Origin: DASUFZ01 sp035541475
GTDB taxonomy: Bacteria; Myxococcota_A; UBA9160; SMWR01
DNA: 24,176 nucleotides
Direction of reading: 5' to 3'
Assembly: GCA_035541475.1 (NCBI GenBank)
Contig: DATKND010000035.1
Coordinates: 1 to 24,176 of the forward strand
The position numbers and the translations under genes were made by a program. Below the pieces are notes generated by a model. The model was given only the letters and a program-made list of their open reading frames with translations, was not told the origin of the DNA and did not search any database. Position 1 is the first letter of the stretch. The number at the start of each line of letters is the position of its first letter. Shown piece after piece: positions 14,367 through 21,425 of this stretch.

Positions 14367-16268
14367 TCAGCTCGCCGCGGCCGACACGCCCCGCCCCGCC
14401 ATCTGGAGCCGATGCAGGCGCTCGTACACGCCGCCGCGCGCGAGCAGCTCCGCGTGTCGCCCCGACTCGACCAGCCGGCCGCGGTGCAGCACGTAGATCC
14501 GGTCGACGTCCTCGATGGTCGAGAGGCGGTGCGCGATCGCGATCGCCGTCTTGCCCTGCATCAGCGCGTGGATGCCCTGCTGCACCAGCGCCTCGGTCTC
14601 CGTGTCGATCGAGCTCGTCGCCTCGTCGAGCACGAGGACGTCGGCGCCGTGCGCGAGCGCGCGCGCGAACGAGAGGAGCTGGCGCTGCCCGGCCGAGAAG
14701 TTGCCGCCGCGCTCGCGCACCAGCGTGTCGTAGCCGGCGGGAAGCCGCCGCACGAAAGAGTCCGCGTGCACCGCCTCCGCGACCCGCCGCACCTCCTCGG
14801 GCCCGACCTCCGGCCGCTCGAGCGCGATGTTCTCGGCGATCGTTCCGCTGAAGAGGAAGACGTCCTGGAGGACCATCGCGACGCGCTGGCGAAGCGCCGA
14901 CTGCGGCCAGTCGCGGATGTCGACGCCGTCGATCAGGATGCGGCCGCGGCGGACGTCGTAGAGCCGCGAGAGCAGCTTGATCAAGGTCGTCTTGCCGCTG
15001 CCGGTCGCCCCGACGAGCGCGACGCGCTCGCCCGGCTCGACGCGGAAGCTGACGTCGCGCAGCACCCAGTCGGGCTCCTTCTCGCCCTGCTTCGCGCCGT
15101 ACGTGAACCACACGTGCTCGAACTCGACCGCGCCCGAGCGCCCGAGCGGCCCGCGCTCGGGCGCGCGCGCGCCCGGGCGGTCCTGCACGGCGGGCGGCGT
15201 GTCGAGCAGCTGGAAGATGCGCTCACACGACGCCATCGAGGACTGCATCACCGAGTACTTGGCCGAGAGGTCGCGCAGCGGCGTGTAGAAGCGCCGCATC
15301 CAGTCGAAGAACACGTAGATCGTTCCCGCCGCGGCCAGCCCCGCGGCCTGCCAGATCACCACCGCGGTGGTGAGGCTCGAGGCGAGATCGACGGCCGCGA
15401 ACAGCGCCGCGTCGTAGCGGATCGACTGCAGCCAGGCATCGCGGTGGTCGGCGTTCATCGCGTCGAAGTCGCGCGTGTTGCGTGGCTCGCGCGTGAACAA
15501 CTGCACGACCTTCATGCCGGTCACGTTCTCCTGGACGTAGGCGTTGATGCGCGCGATGCGGACGCGAATCGAGCGGAAGGCGGCGCGCACCTTGAGCCGG
15601 AATAGCGCCGCGATCACCGCGATCACCGGCACCACCAGGAATGCGTAGGAGGCGAGCCGCGCGTTCACCAGGAACAGCGCGACGGCGATGCCGAGCATGC
15701 GCAGCACGTCGCGCATCAGCGCCACGAAGCCCGCCGAGAACATCTCGGCCACGTTCTCGACGTCGTTGGTCGCGCGCGTGACCAGGCGTCCGACCGGCAC
15801 CGTGTCGAAGTATCCGATGTGCAGTCGCTGCAGCTGATCGAAGACCGCGGCGCGCAGGTCGCGCATGGCCGACTGGCCCGTGCTCCCCATGATCATCTCG
15901 TCGAGATAGGTGAACGCGCCATTCGCCATCGAGAACGCGAAGTAGACCCCCGCCAGCCAGAGCAGCGGCGGGAAGCCCGACGGCGCGCGCAGCGGTCCGA
16001 GGAAAGCGCCCTCGGGCGCGGGCTTCCCGGTCGCGGCGGGCACGATGATGTGGTCGAGACCCGTCTTGACGATCCATGCCGGAGCGAGCTCGAACAACAG
16101 TAGCGGGAACAGGAAGAGAATCGTGAGCGTTACCTGACGCCGGTACGGCGCCACGAAGGGCCAGAGCCGGCGCAGCAGCCGCGCGTCGTAGGCCTTGCCG
16201 AGCGTCTCCTCCTCGAAGAGCGCCTCGCGTGCGGATCCGGCAGTCGGAGCGCGTGCGGCGGCGCTCAC
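14367..16268 (-). CDS. ABC exporter half-transporter, catalytically competent subunit of a heterodimer
   Basis: 633 residues: an N-terminal six-helix exporter domain (first helix about 47-66, VTLTILFLFPLLLFELAPAW) fused to an ATPase. The ATPase has Walker A GATGSGKT (420-427), Walker B LVLDEATSSID with catalytic E549, and the switch H580 in IAHRLST, so its own ATP-hydrolysing residues are canonical. Its signature motif, however, is FSAGQ (524-528) instead of LSGGQ. In heterodimeric exporters (TM287/288, BmrCD, YheIH, MdlAB) that pattern marks the subunit that donates a degenerate signature to its partner's dead site. The GTG start at 16268 overlaps the TGA of the preceding half-transporter (GTGA), so the two are translationally coupled. 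Expected as an inner-membrane drug, lipid or peptide exporter; the substrate is unknown. Confidence 0.93.
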   Translation of the reverse strand: MSAAARAPTAGSAREALFEEETLGKAYDARLLRRLWPFVAPYRRQVTLTILFLFPLLLFELAPAWIVKTGLDHIIVPAATGKPAPEGAFLGPLRAPSGFPPLLWLAGVYFAFSMANGAFTYLDEMIMGSTGQSAMRDLRAAVFDQLQRLHIGYFDTVPVGRLVTRATNDVENVAEMFSAGFVALMRDVLRMLGIAVALFLVNARLASYAFLVVPVIAVIAALFRLKVRAAFRSIRVRIARINAYVQENVTGMKVVQLFTREPRNTRDFDAMNADHRDAWLQSIRYDAALFAAVDLASSLTTAVVIWQAAGLAAAGTIYVFFDWMRRFYTPLRDLSAKYSVMQSSMASCERIFQLLDTPPAVQDRPGARAPERGPLGRSGAVEFEHVWFTYGAKQGEKEPDWVLRDVSFRVEPGERVALVGATGSGKTTLIKLLSRLYDVRRGRILIDGVDIRDWPQSALRQRVAMVLQDVFLFSGTIAENIALERPEVGPEEVRRVAEAVHADSFVRRLPAGYDTLVRERGGNFSAGQRQLLSFARALAHGADVLVLDEATSSIDTETEALVQQGIHALMQGKTAIAIAHRLSTIEDVDRIYVLHRGRLVESGRHAELLARGGVYERLHRLQMAGRGVSAAAS

Positions 16269-18097
16269 GAGCCCGCTCCCGCGAGCGCGAGCTCCTCCGC
16301 GGCGCCCTGCTCCGCGGCCTGCTCGCGCGAGAGCCGGGCGTAGAGTCCACCCGCGCGCAGCAGCTCCTCGTGCCGTCCGCGCTCGACGATGCGCCCGTCG
16401 TGCAGCACGACGATCTGATCCGCGCCGCGCACGGCCGAGACGCGCGACGAGACCACCACCACCGTGCGGCCGCGGAAGACCGCGTCGAGCTCGCGCTGGA
16501 TCGCGGCCTCCGTCTCGGCGTCGACCGCGGAGAGCGTGTCGTCGAGCACCAGGATGCTCGGCTCGAGGATCAGCGCGCGCGCCAGCGCGGTGCGCTGTCG
16601 CTGGCCGCCCGAGAGCATCACGCCGCGCTCGCCGACCAGCGTGTCGTAGCCGTTCGGGAGATCCGCGACGTCCTTCGCGAGCTGCGCACGCTGTGCGGCC
16701 CGCTCGATCTCCGCGCGCGGCGCGTCGGGACGGCCGAAGGCGATGTTCTGCGCGAGCGTGGCCGAGAACAGGAAGGAGTCCTGCGGAACCATCGCGATGT
16801 GTCGGCGCAAGGTCGCGAGCGGCAGCCGGTTGATGTCGACGCCGTCGACGAAGACCTTCCCGTCCTCCACCTCGAACAGGCGCGGGATCAGCGAAGCCAG
16901 CGTGGTCTTGCCCGCGCCGACGCTGCCGACGACGCCGAGCGTGGTGCCGGCCGGGACGCGCAGCGAGACGTCGCGCAGCGCGGGCTCGCGCGCGTCGCTG
17001 CTGTCGTAGCGGAAGTCGAGGTGGCGGAACTCGATCTCGCCACGCAGCGCGGAAATCGGAACCGGATCGCGCGGCTCGGCGATCGACGGCGTCACCGAGA
17101 GCAGCTCGTCGATGCGCTGCATCGACGCGGCGCCGCGCTGCACCAGCGCCACCACCCAACCCATGATGAAGGTGGGGAAGGCGAGCTGGAACACGTAGAA
17201 CGAGAAGGTGAAGAAGTCGGCCACCTCCATGCGTCCCGCCACGATGTCACCGCCGCCGATGACGAGGATCAGGCTGACCGCGAGCGCGGGCAGCAGCAGC
17301 GTGATGCCGGGCATCGCGGCGTTGGTGCGCACGAGTCCCAGCTGTCGCTGCCACAGCGCGTCGTTCACCTGGTCGAAGCGGCGCCGCGTCACGCCCTCCA
17401 TGGCGTACGCCTTCACCACCGCGATGCCGGAGATCACCTCCTGCAGCTGGTTCGAGGCCTCGCCCAGGCCCTCCTGCGTCAGCAGACTCCAGTGGTGCAC
17501 GCGCCGTCCGATCGCGCGCGCGACCAGGATGAAGAGCGGGTACGGCAGCAGCACGAACAGCGCGAGTCGCGCGTTGCGCGCCAGCATCGTGGCCACCACC
17601 GCGACGTAGAGCACAGGCGTCTGCAGGATGTTCAGCACCGCGACGCCCATCAGCAGGCGCACCGCGTTGGTGTCGTTCACGCAGCGGCTCATGATGTCGC
17701 CGGTGCGCCAGCGCCCGTAGAAGGACTGCGGCAGGCGCAGCAGCTGGGCGAAGAGGTCGTTGCGCAGCTCGTACTCGATCTCGCGCGCCGCGTTGAAGAC
17801 GAGCGTGCGCGAGTAGAAGCGCAGCACCGCGCTGCCCGCGATCACCGCCACCAGCCACACCACGCGCCGACTCACCTCGGCGTGCGGCAGCCCCTTCGCC
17901 ACGCCCTCCACCGCCCAGCCGACCAGCCGGCCGACGGCCACGAAGCCCGCGGTGTAGGCCAGCGTGACGGCGGTCCAGACGCCGTAGTAGACGGGGTGGC
18001 GCACGATGTAGCGGGCCAGCCGGCGCCAGGCCGAACGAGCACCCGAGACCCGCGGAAGGGCAACCGTCGCCGCCGACGCGCTCAACGCCGGGCCCAT
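16265..18097 (-). CDS. ABC exporter half-transporter, degenerate-site subunit of a heterodimer
   Basis: 610 residues: a membrane domain with first helix at about 38-60, then an ATPase with Walker A GSVGAGKT (391-398) and an intact signature LSGGQ (495-499). Walker B reads LVLDDTLSAVD, with D520 in place of the catalytic Glu, and the switch region reads VVSSRVSAV, with S551 in place of the usual His. Both changes are typical of the non-hydrolysing half of heterodimeric exporters (TM287-like or MdlA/YheI-like). Together with the FSAGQ of the next gene they predict one dead and one active ATP site. ATG 18097 overlaps the end of the glycosyltransferase gene by 16 bases and has no clear ribosome site, which suggests coupling to it. 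Start choice is less certain than the identity. Confidence 0.92.
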   Translation of the reverse strand: MGPALSASAATVALPRVSGARSAWRRLARYIVRHPVYYGVWTAVTLAYTAGFVAVGRLVGWAVEGVAKGLPHAEVSRRVVWLVAVIAGSAVLRFYSRTLVFNAAREIEYELRNDLFAQLLRLPQSFYGRWRTGDIMSRCVNDTNAVRLLMGVAVLNILQTPVLYVAVVATMLARNARLALFVLLPYPLFILVARAIGRRVHHWSLLTQEGLGEASNQLQEVISGIAVVKAYAMEGVTRRRFDQVNDALWQRQLGLVRTNAAMPGITLLLPALAVSLILVIGGGDIVAGRMEVADFFTFSFYVFQLAFPTFIMGWVVALVQRGAASMQRIDELLSVTPSIAEPRDPVPISALRGEIEFRHLDFRYDSSDAREPALRDVSLRVPAGTTLGVVGSVGAGKTTLASLIPRLFEVEDGKVFVDGVDINRLPLATLRRHIAMVPQDSFLFSATLAQNIAFGRPDAPRAEIERAAQRAQLAKDVADLPNGYDTLVGERGVMLSGGQRQRTALARALILEPSILVLDDTLSAVDAETEAAIQRELDAVFRGRTVVVVSSRVSAVRGADQIVVLHDGRIVERGRHEELLRAGGLYARLSREQAAEQGAAEELALAGAGS

Positions 18098-18750
18098 GAC
18101 GCGAGGCGCGCGCGATCCACGCCGAGCGACCCGCCGAGCGCGATCGCCACGTGGCGGAGCGCGGTGCGCCAGGGCCCGCCCGCGAGATGCCGACGCGCCG
18201 AGGTGACGGCCTCCTCGCGGAGCAGGGCGAGCCGCCCGCGCCGCTTCAGCGCGCGCACGAGGTCGAGGTCCTCGAGGATCGGCACCTGCGGCACGCCGCC
18301 GATCGCCTCCAGCGTCTCGCGCCGCAGGAACAGCGCCTGGTCGCCGTAGGGCAGGCCGAAGATCCGGACGCGCAGCCGCGCGATCCGCTCGATCCAGCGC
18401 AGCCCCCGCGTGCGCTCCTCGAAGCGCAGGCGGAACGCGCCGCCCGCGATGCGCGGGTCGGAGAGCGCGCGCAGCGCCACGTCGGCGTAGCCGCACGGAA
18501 GTCGCGTGTCGGCGTGCAGGAAGAGCAGCGCGTCGCCGCCGGCCGCCCGCGCGCCGGCGTCGAGCTGGCGCGCGCGGCCGCGCGCGCAGCGGATCACGCG
18601 GGCGCCAGCCGCACCGGCGCGCGCGCGGGTCGCATCGCTGCTGCCGCCGTCCACGACGATCACCTCGACGTTCGGGGCGCGCGCGCTGGCGACCGCGCCG
18701 GCGATCCGCTCCGCTTCGTCGAGAGCCGGAATCACCACCGAGAGCCGCAC
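18082..18750 (-). CDS. Family 2 glycosyltransferase (TIGR04283-like, rSAM/selenodomain-associated type)
   Basis: 222 residues, a single GT-A catalytic domain with no transmembrane helix. Motifs in order: LSVVIPALDEAERIAGAV, the nucleotide-sugar loop VIVVDGGSSDAT (D34-G-G-S37), the subfamily block GRARQLDAGARAAGGDALLF ending at HADT (79-82) in the DxD position, FGLPYGDQALFLRRE (GDQ 136-138), and ILEDLDL (E160-D161), the likely catalytic acid region. This motif set fits the small transferases named rSAM/selenodomain-associated transferase 2, whose true donor and acceptor are not established. GTG 18750 lacks a good ribosome site but begins exactly at the conserved first strand. It precedes and overlaps the ABC exporter pair, so a link between a glycosylated product and export is possible but inferred. 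Confidence 0.86.
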   Translation of the reverse strand: MRLSVVIPALDEAERIAGAVASARAPNVEVIVVDGGSSDATRARAGAAGARVIRCARGRARQLDAGARAAGGDALLFLHADTRLPCGYADVALRALSDPRIAGGAFRLRFEERTRGLRWIERIARLRVRIFGLPYGDQALFLRRETLEAIGGVPQVPILEDLDLVRALKRRGRLALLREEAVTSARRHLAGGPWRTALRHVAIALGGSLGVDRARLASWARR

Positions 18751-18839
18751 CGGCGGCCGAGATTAGCACCCGCTCGCGCGTGCGCGGTGCGTGAACGGCC
18801 GCATTGCGGCCATTCGGCCGCTTGCCTATCCATCGGCGC
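18751..18839. promoter_or_regulatory. Divergent intergenic region with three alternating GGCCGC arms before purM
   Basis: 89 bases separate the divergent glycosyltransferase and purM starts. On the plus strand lie GGCCGC (18797-18802), GCGGCC (18806-18811) and GGCCGC (18816-18821), spaced by ATT and ATTC. The middle arm can pair with either neighbour, so two mutually exclusive stems are possible, the last ending 18 bases before GTG 18840. As DNA they could equally be adjacent binding sites. I see no clear -35/-10 pair and no PurR-like box. Confidence 0.35.
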
Positions 18840-19931
18840 GTGACGCGGCCCTCCGATCGCCCCGGCAGCGCGCCCGCCTACGCCCGGGCCGGCGTCGACC
18901 TCGACCACGACGAGGGTTTCGTCGATGAGATCCGGGAGATCACGCGCGGAACCTTGCGGCCCGAGATCCTGTCGCAGGTCGGCGGCTTCGCCGGCCTCTT
19001 CAAGGCCCCGGAGCGCTACGAGAACCCCGTCTTCGTCGCCAGCGCCGACGGCGTCGGCACCAAGCTGAAGCTCGCGGCCGAGCTCGGGCGGTTCGACACG
19101 GTCGGCATCGACTGCGTCGCGATGGTCGTGAACGACCTCGTGGTCCAGGGCGCCGAACCGATCGTGTTCCTCGACTACATCGCGATGGCGAGCCTCGACC
19201 GCGAGCGCGCGAAGCAGGCGCTGCGCGGCATCGCCGAGGGCTGCAAGCGGGCGGGCTGCGCGCTGCTCGGCGGCGAGACGGCCTCGATGCCCGGCGTCTA
19301 CACCGAGGGCGAGATCGAGCTGGTGGGCTTCGGCGTCGGCGTGGCCGAGCGCGATCGACTGATCGACGGATCGAGCGTCAGTCAGGGCGACGCCGTGCTC
19401 GGCCTCGCGTCGAGCGGCTGCCACAGCAACGGCTACAGCCTGGTGCGGCGCATCGTCGACGACGCCATGCGCGACGGCCGCGCCGAGCTGCGCGCCGAGG
19501 TCCCGGAGCTCAACACCTCGCTCGCGAGCGCGCTGCTCACGCCGACCCGCATCTACGTGAAGCCGATGCTCAACGTCGCGCGCGATTTCAGCCTGAAGAG
19601 CATGGCCCACATCACAGGCGGCGGATTCGTCGGGAACGTCCCGCGCGTGCTGCCGAAGGGCGTGCGCGCGCGCATCGACGCGACCTCCTGGCCGCGCCCG
19701 CCGATCTTCGAGTGGCTCCAGCGCCAGGGCGAGATCGACGACCAGGAGATGCTGCGCGTCTTCAACTGCGGCATCGGCATGGTCGCGATCGTGCCGGCCG
19801 AGCAGGCCGCCGACGTGATCGACCGCCTGCGCGCCGTCGGCGAGCGCGCGTATCGCATCGGCGTGATCGAGGCGAAGGCTCCCGACGAGCCGCCCCTGCT
19901 CTTCGCGGAGCTTCCCTCCGAAGGCAGCTAG
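18840..19931 (+). CDS. purM: Phosphoribosylformylglycinamidine cyclo-ligase (AIR synthetase)
   Basis: 363 residues (family usually ~345). PurM closes the imidazole ring in purine synthesis: formylglycinamidine ribotide plus ATP gives aminoimidazole ribotide. The PurM/PurL/SelD-type fold is shown by the N-terminal YARAGVDLD, the ATP and metal loop SADGVGTK (68-75), DCVAMVVNDLVVQGAEP, GGETASMPGVY (144-154), ASSGCHSNGYSLVRR, HITGGGFVGNVPRVLP and CGIGMVAIV. The start is taken as GTG 18840; a TTG at 18804 would add 12 residues but lies between the hairpin arms. Neither start has a recognisable ribosome site. purN, the usual partner, does not follow; the next plus-strand gene is a Rossmann-fold protein, so purM appears to be transcribed away from other purine genes. 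Confidence 0.96.
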   Translation: MTRPSDRPGSAPAYARAGVDLDHDEGFVDEIREITRGTLRPEILSQVGGFAGLFKAPERYENPVFVASADGVGTKLKLAAELGRFDTVGIDCVAMVVNDLVVQGAEPIVFLDYIAMASLDRERAKQALRGIAEGCKRAGCALLGGETASMPGVYTEGEIELVGFGVGVAERDRLIDGSSVSQGDAVLGLASSGCHSNGYSLVRRIVDDAMRDGRAELRAEVPELNTSLASALLTPTRIYVKPMLNVARDFSLKSMAHITGGGFVGNVPRVLPKGVRARIDATSWPRPPIFEWLQRQGEIDDQEMLRVFNCGIGMVAIVPAEQAADVIDRLRAVGERAYRIGVIEAKAPDEPPLLFAELPSEGS

Positions 19932-19935
19932 CCCG

Positions 19936-20026
19936 ATGAGCTCCGCTCGGCTTCGCCTGTCTTCGCGGGGGCCCACCTTCGCTCGCCTTCGGCTCGCTGC
20001 GCGCGCCTGCGGCGCTTGCGCGCGTC
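19936..20026. repeat. Low-complexity GC-rich spacer with TTCG-centred inverted units
   Basis: The purM downstream spacer is made of short related units: GGCTTCGCC, CTTCGCG, CCTTCGCTCGCC, CCTTCGGCTCGC, then GCGCGCGCC and GGCGCTTGCGCGCG. Many are mini-palindromes around TTC or TTCG. It looks like a REP-type interspersed element, but copy number elsewhere in the genome cannot be seen from this window. Confidence 0.3.
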
Positions 20027-20046
20027 GGCCGACTTTCGAGTCGGCC
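20027..20046 (+). other. Perfect UUCG-loop hairpin just before the Rossmann-fold gene
   Basis: GGCCGACT-TTCG-AGTCGGCC is an exact 8-base stem closed on a four-base TTCG loop, ending 7 bases before ATG 20054 and 96 bases after the purM stop. It has no following T-run. It could be a terminator-like or mRNA-stabilising end for purM, or a structure limiting initiation at the next gene, which lacks a ribosome site. Confidence 0.5.
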
Positions 20047-20053
20047 TCCTAAC

Positions 20054-21424
20054 ATGGCGAGCCTGCCGCGGATCGCCGCAGCGGACGTGCACCGCGTGCG
20101 CCGCTTCGACGCCGTCGTGCTCGGCGGGGCATTGCCCGGGATCGTCGCCGCGATCCGCCTGGCGCAGCGCGGCGCGCGCGTGCTGGTCGTCGAGGAGGAG
20201 GCGGCCGCCCGTGCGCACCCGGGCTGGCGCGAGCCCTTCCTGCTCTGGGACTCCGAGCCTGCGGGCGTGCTCGGCGCCTGCCTGCGCGCACTCGCCGTCC
20301 CGCTGATCGACCAGCGCCGCCTCGTCGCGGACGACCTCGCACTCCAGCTCGCGACGAAGGACGCGCGCCTCGACTGGGGCCGCGCGCAGCTCGCCGCCGC
20401 GGAGCTGACGAGCTGGGGCCTCGCGAAGCCCGACGACGCGCGCGGACTGCTCGCCGAGCTCTCCGCGGCGGCCGAGGCGGTGCGCGAGGCGCTGCTCGCG
20501 AACACGTCGCCGCGGCGAGGCGCGGGCGCTCCGACGCGCGGCGCGACGGCGCCGAGTCATCCCGTGCCATCGGCGCGCTGGAGCGATGCGCTGCTCGAGA
20601 CGCACCCGAGCCTGCGCGGCCTGCTGCGCGACCTCGCCCGCGCGCTGACCGATCAGGCGGGGCTGCCGCACGAGCCCGCGACCTTGCGTCTGCTCGGCGC
20701 GCCGCTCGGCGGCGGTGCGATCGTCGCGGGCAACGGCGGATTGCGCGAGCTGCTGTGGCGACGTCTCGCCGCGTTGTTCGGCGAGCGGCGCGCGATCCCG
20801 GGGCCGCTGCGGCTGGTCGCGGCGTCGCATCTTCCGGCGGTCGAGGCGATCGGCGTGCAGGAGATCTGGGCCGGGCGCGTGCTGCTGCTGAACGCGCCGC
20901 GCGAGGCGCTGGCCGAGGTGCACGAAGGTCCGGCGCCCGCACTGCTGCGCGGGCCCGCCGCGGCACATCGTCGTGTCGGCCTGCACCTGCGGGCTCCGGC
21001 GGGGCTCCTGCCCGAGGCGATGGCGCCGCGCCTCGTCGTGCAAGGCGACGGCCCTCCGATCCGCGTAGCCCGCCATCCGGGCCCGCACGCGGGCGGACAC
21101 GACGACTTCCTGCTGTCGACGATCGCATCGCACGCGGAGGACGCGGAGTCGGTGCGCGCGCGGCTCGAGCGCACGCTCCACGAGCTCGCGCCGTTCTGCG
21201 CGCCGCATCTCGAGCGCCGCCCCGCGCCCGCCGCACGCTGGGACCGCGACGACCTCGTGCACGAGGCCTCGGGCGAGGCGCGCGACGTCGGCCCGGGCGC
21301 GCGCCTGTCGACGCGTCCCCCGGTGGTGTCGCTCGAGCCGGGCGACGCCGCCGCCTTCGGCTTCGAGGGCTCGCTGCTGCTCGGCTGGCGCACCGGCGAC
21401 GAGTGGCGTTCCGAGCTGCGCTGA
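20054..21424 (+). CDS. Putative FAD/NAD(P)-binding oxidoreductase, phytoene-desaturase-like fold
   Basis: 456 residues. The N-terminus (about 19-50) is a Rossmann beta-alpha-beta: FDAVVLGGALPGIVAAIRLA followed by RGARVLVVEEE, with E47 in the position that binds the ribose of an adenine dinucleotide. The dinucleotide motif is imperfect: the second Gly of GxGxxG is A26 (GGALPG). The remainder has no motif I can name, but VVAGNGGLRELLWRRLAALF at about 220 resembles the GG-x-x-x-L block of the amine oxidase/phytoene desaturase family, and the C-terminal SLLLGWRTGDEW may be its closing FAD contact. Function is unknown. It is followed one base later by the MsbA-like gene, so a role in envelope lipid or pigment chemistry is a guess from context. 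ATG 20054 has no ribosome site. Confidence 0.6.
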   Translation: MASLPRIAAADVHRVRRFDAVVLGGALPGIVAAIRLAQRGARVLVVEEEAAARAHPGWREPFLLWDSEPAGVLGACLRALAVPLIDQRRLVADDLALQLATKDARLDWGRAQLAAAELTSWGLAKPDDARGLLAELSAAAEAVREALLANTSPRRGAGAPTRGATAPSHPVPSARWSDALLETHPSLRGLLRDLARALTDQAGLPHEPATLRLLGAPLGGGAIVAGNGGLRELLWRRLAALFGERRAIPGPLRLVAASHLPAVEAIGVQEIWAGRVLLLNAPREALAEVHEGPAPALLRGPAAAHRRVGLHLRAPAGLLPEAMAPRLVVQGDGPPIRVARHPGPHAGGHDDFLLSTIASHAEDAESVRARLERTLHELAPFCAPHLERRPAPAARWDRDDLVHEASGEARDVGPGARLSTRPPVVSLEPGDAAAFGFEGSLLLGWRTGDEWRSELR

Positions 21425-21425
21425 G

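Noticed and set aside
16229..18349. A 706-codon plus-strand open frame opposite the ABC gene
   Set aside because: It crosses two real genes on the other strand and has no family motif; the minus-strand reading has complete ABC motifs.
18804..18839. A TTG start for purM at 18804
   Set aside because: It lies between the inverted arms and adds 12 residues unlike PurM N-termini; GTG 18840 is nearer the conserved part.
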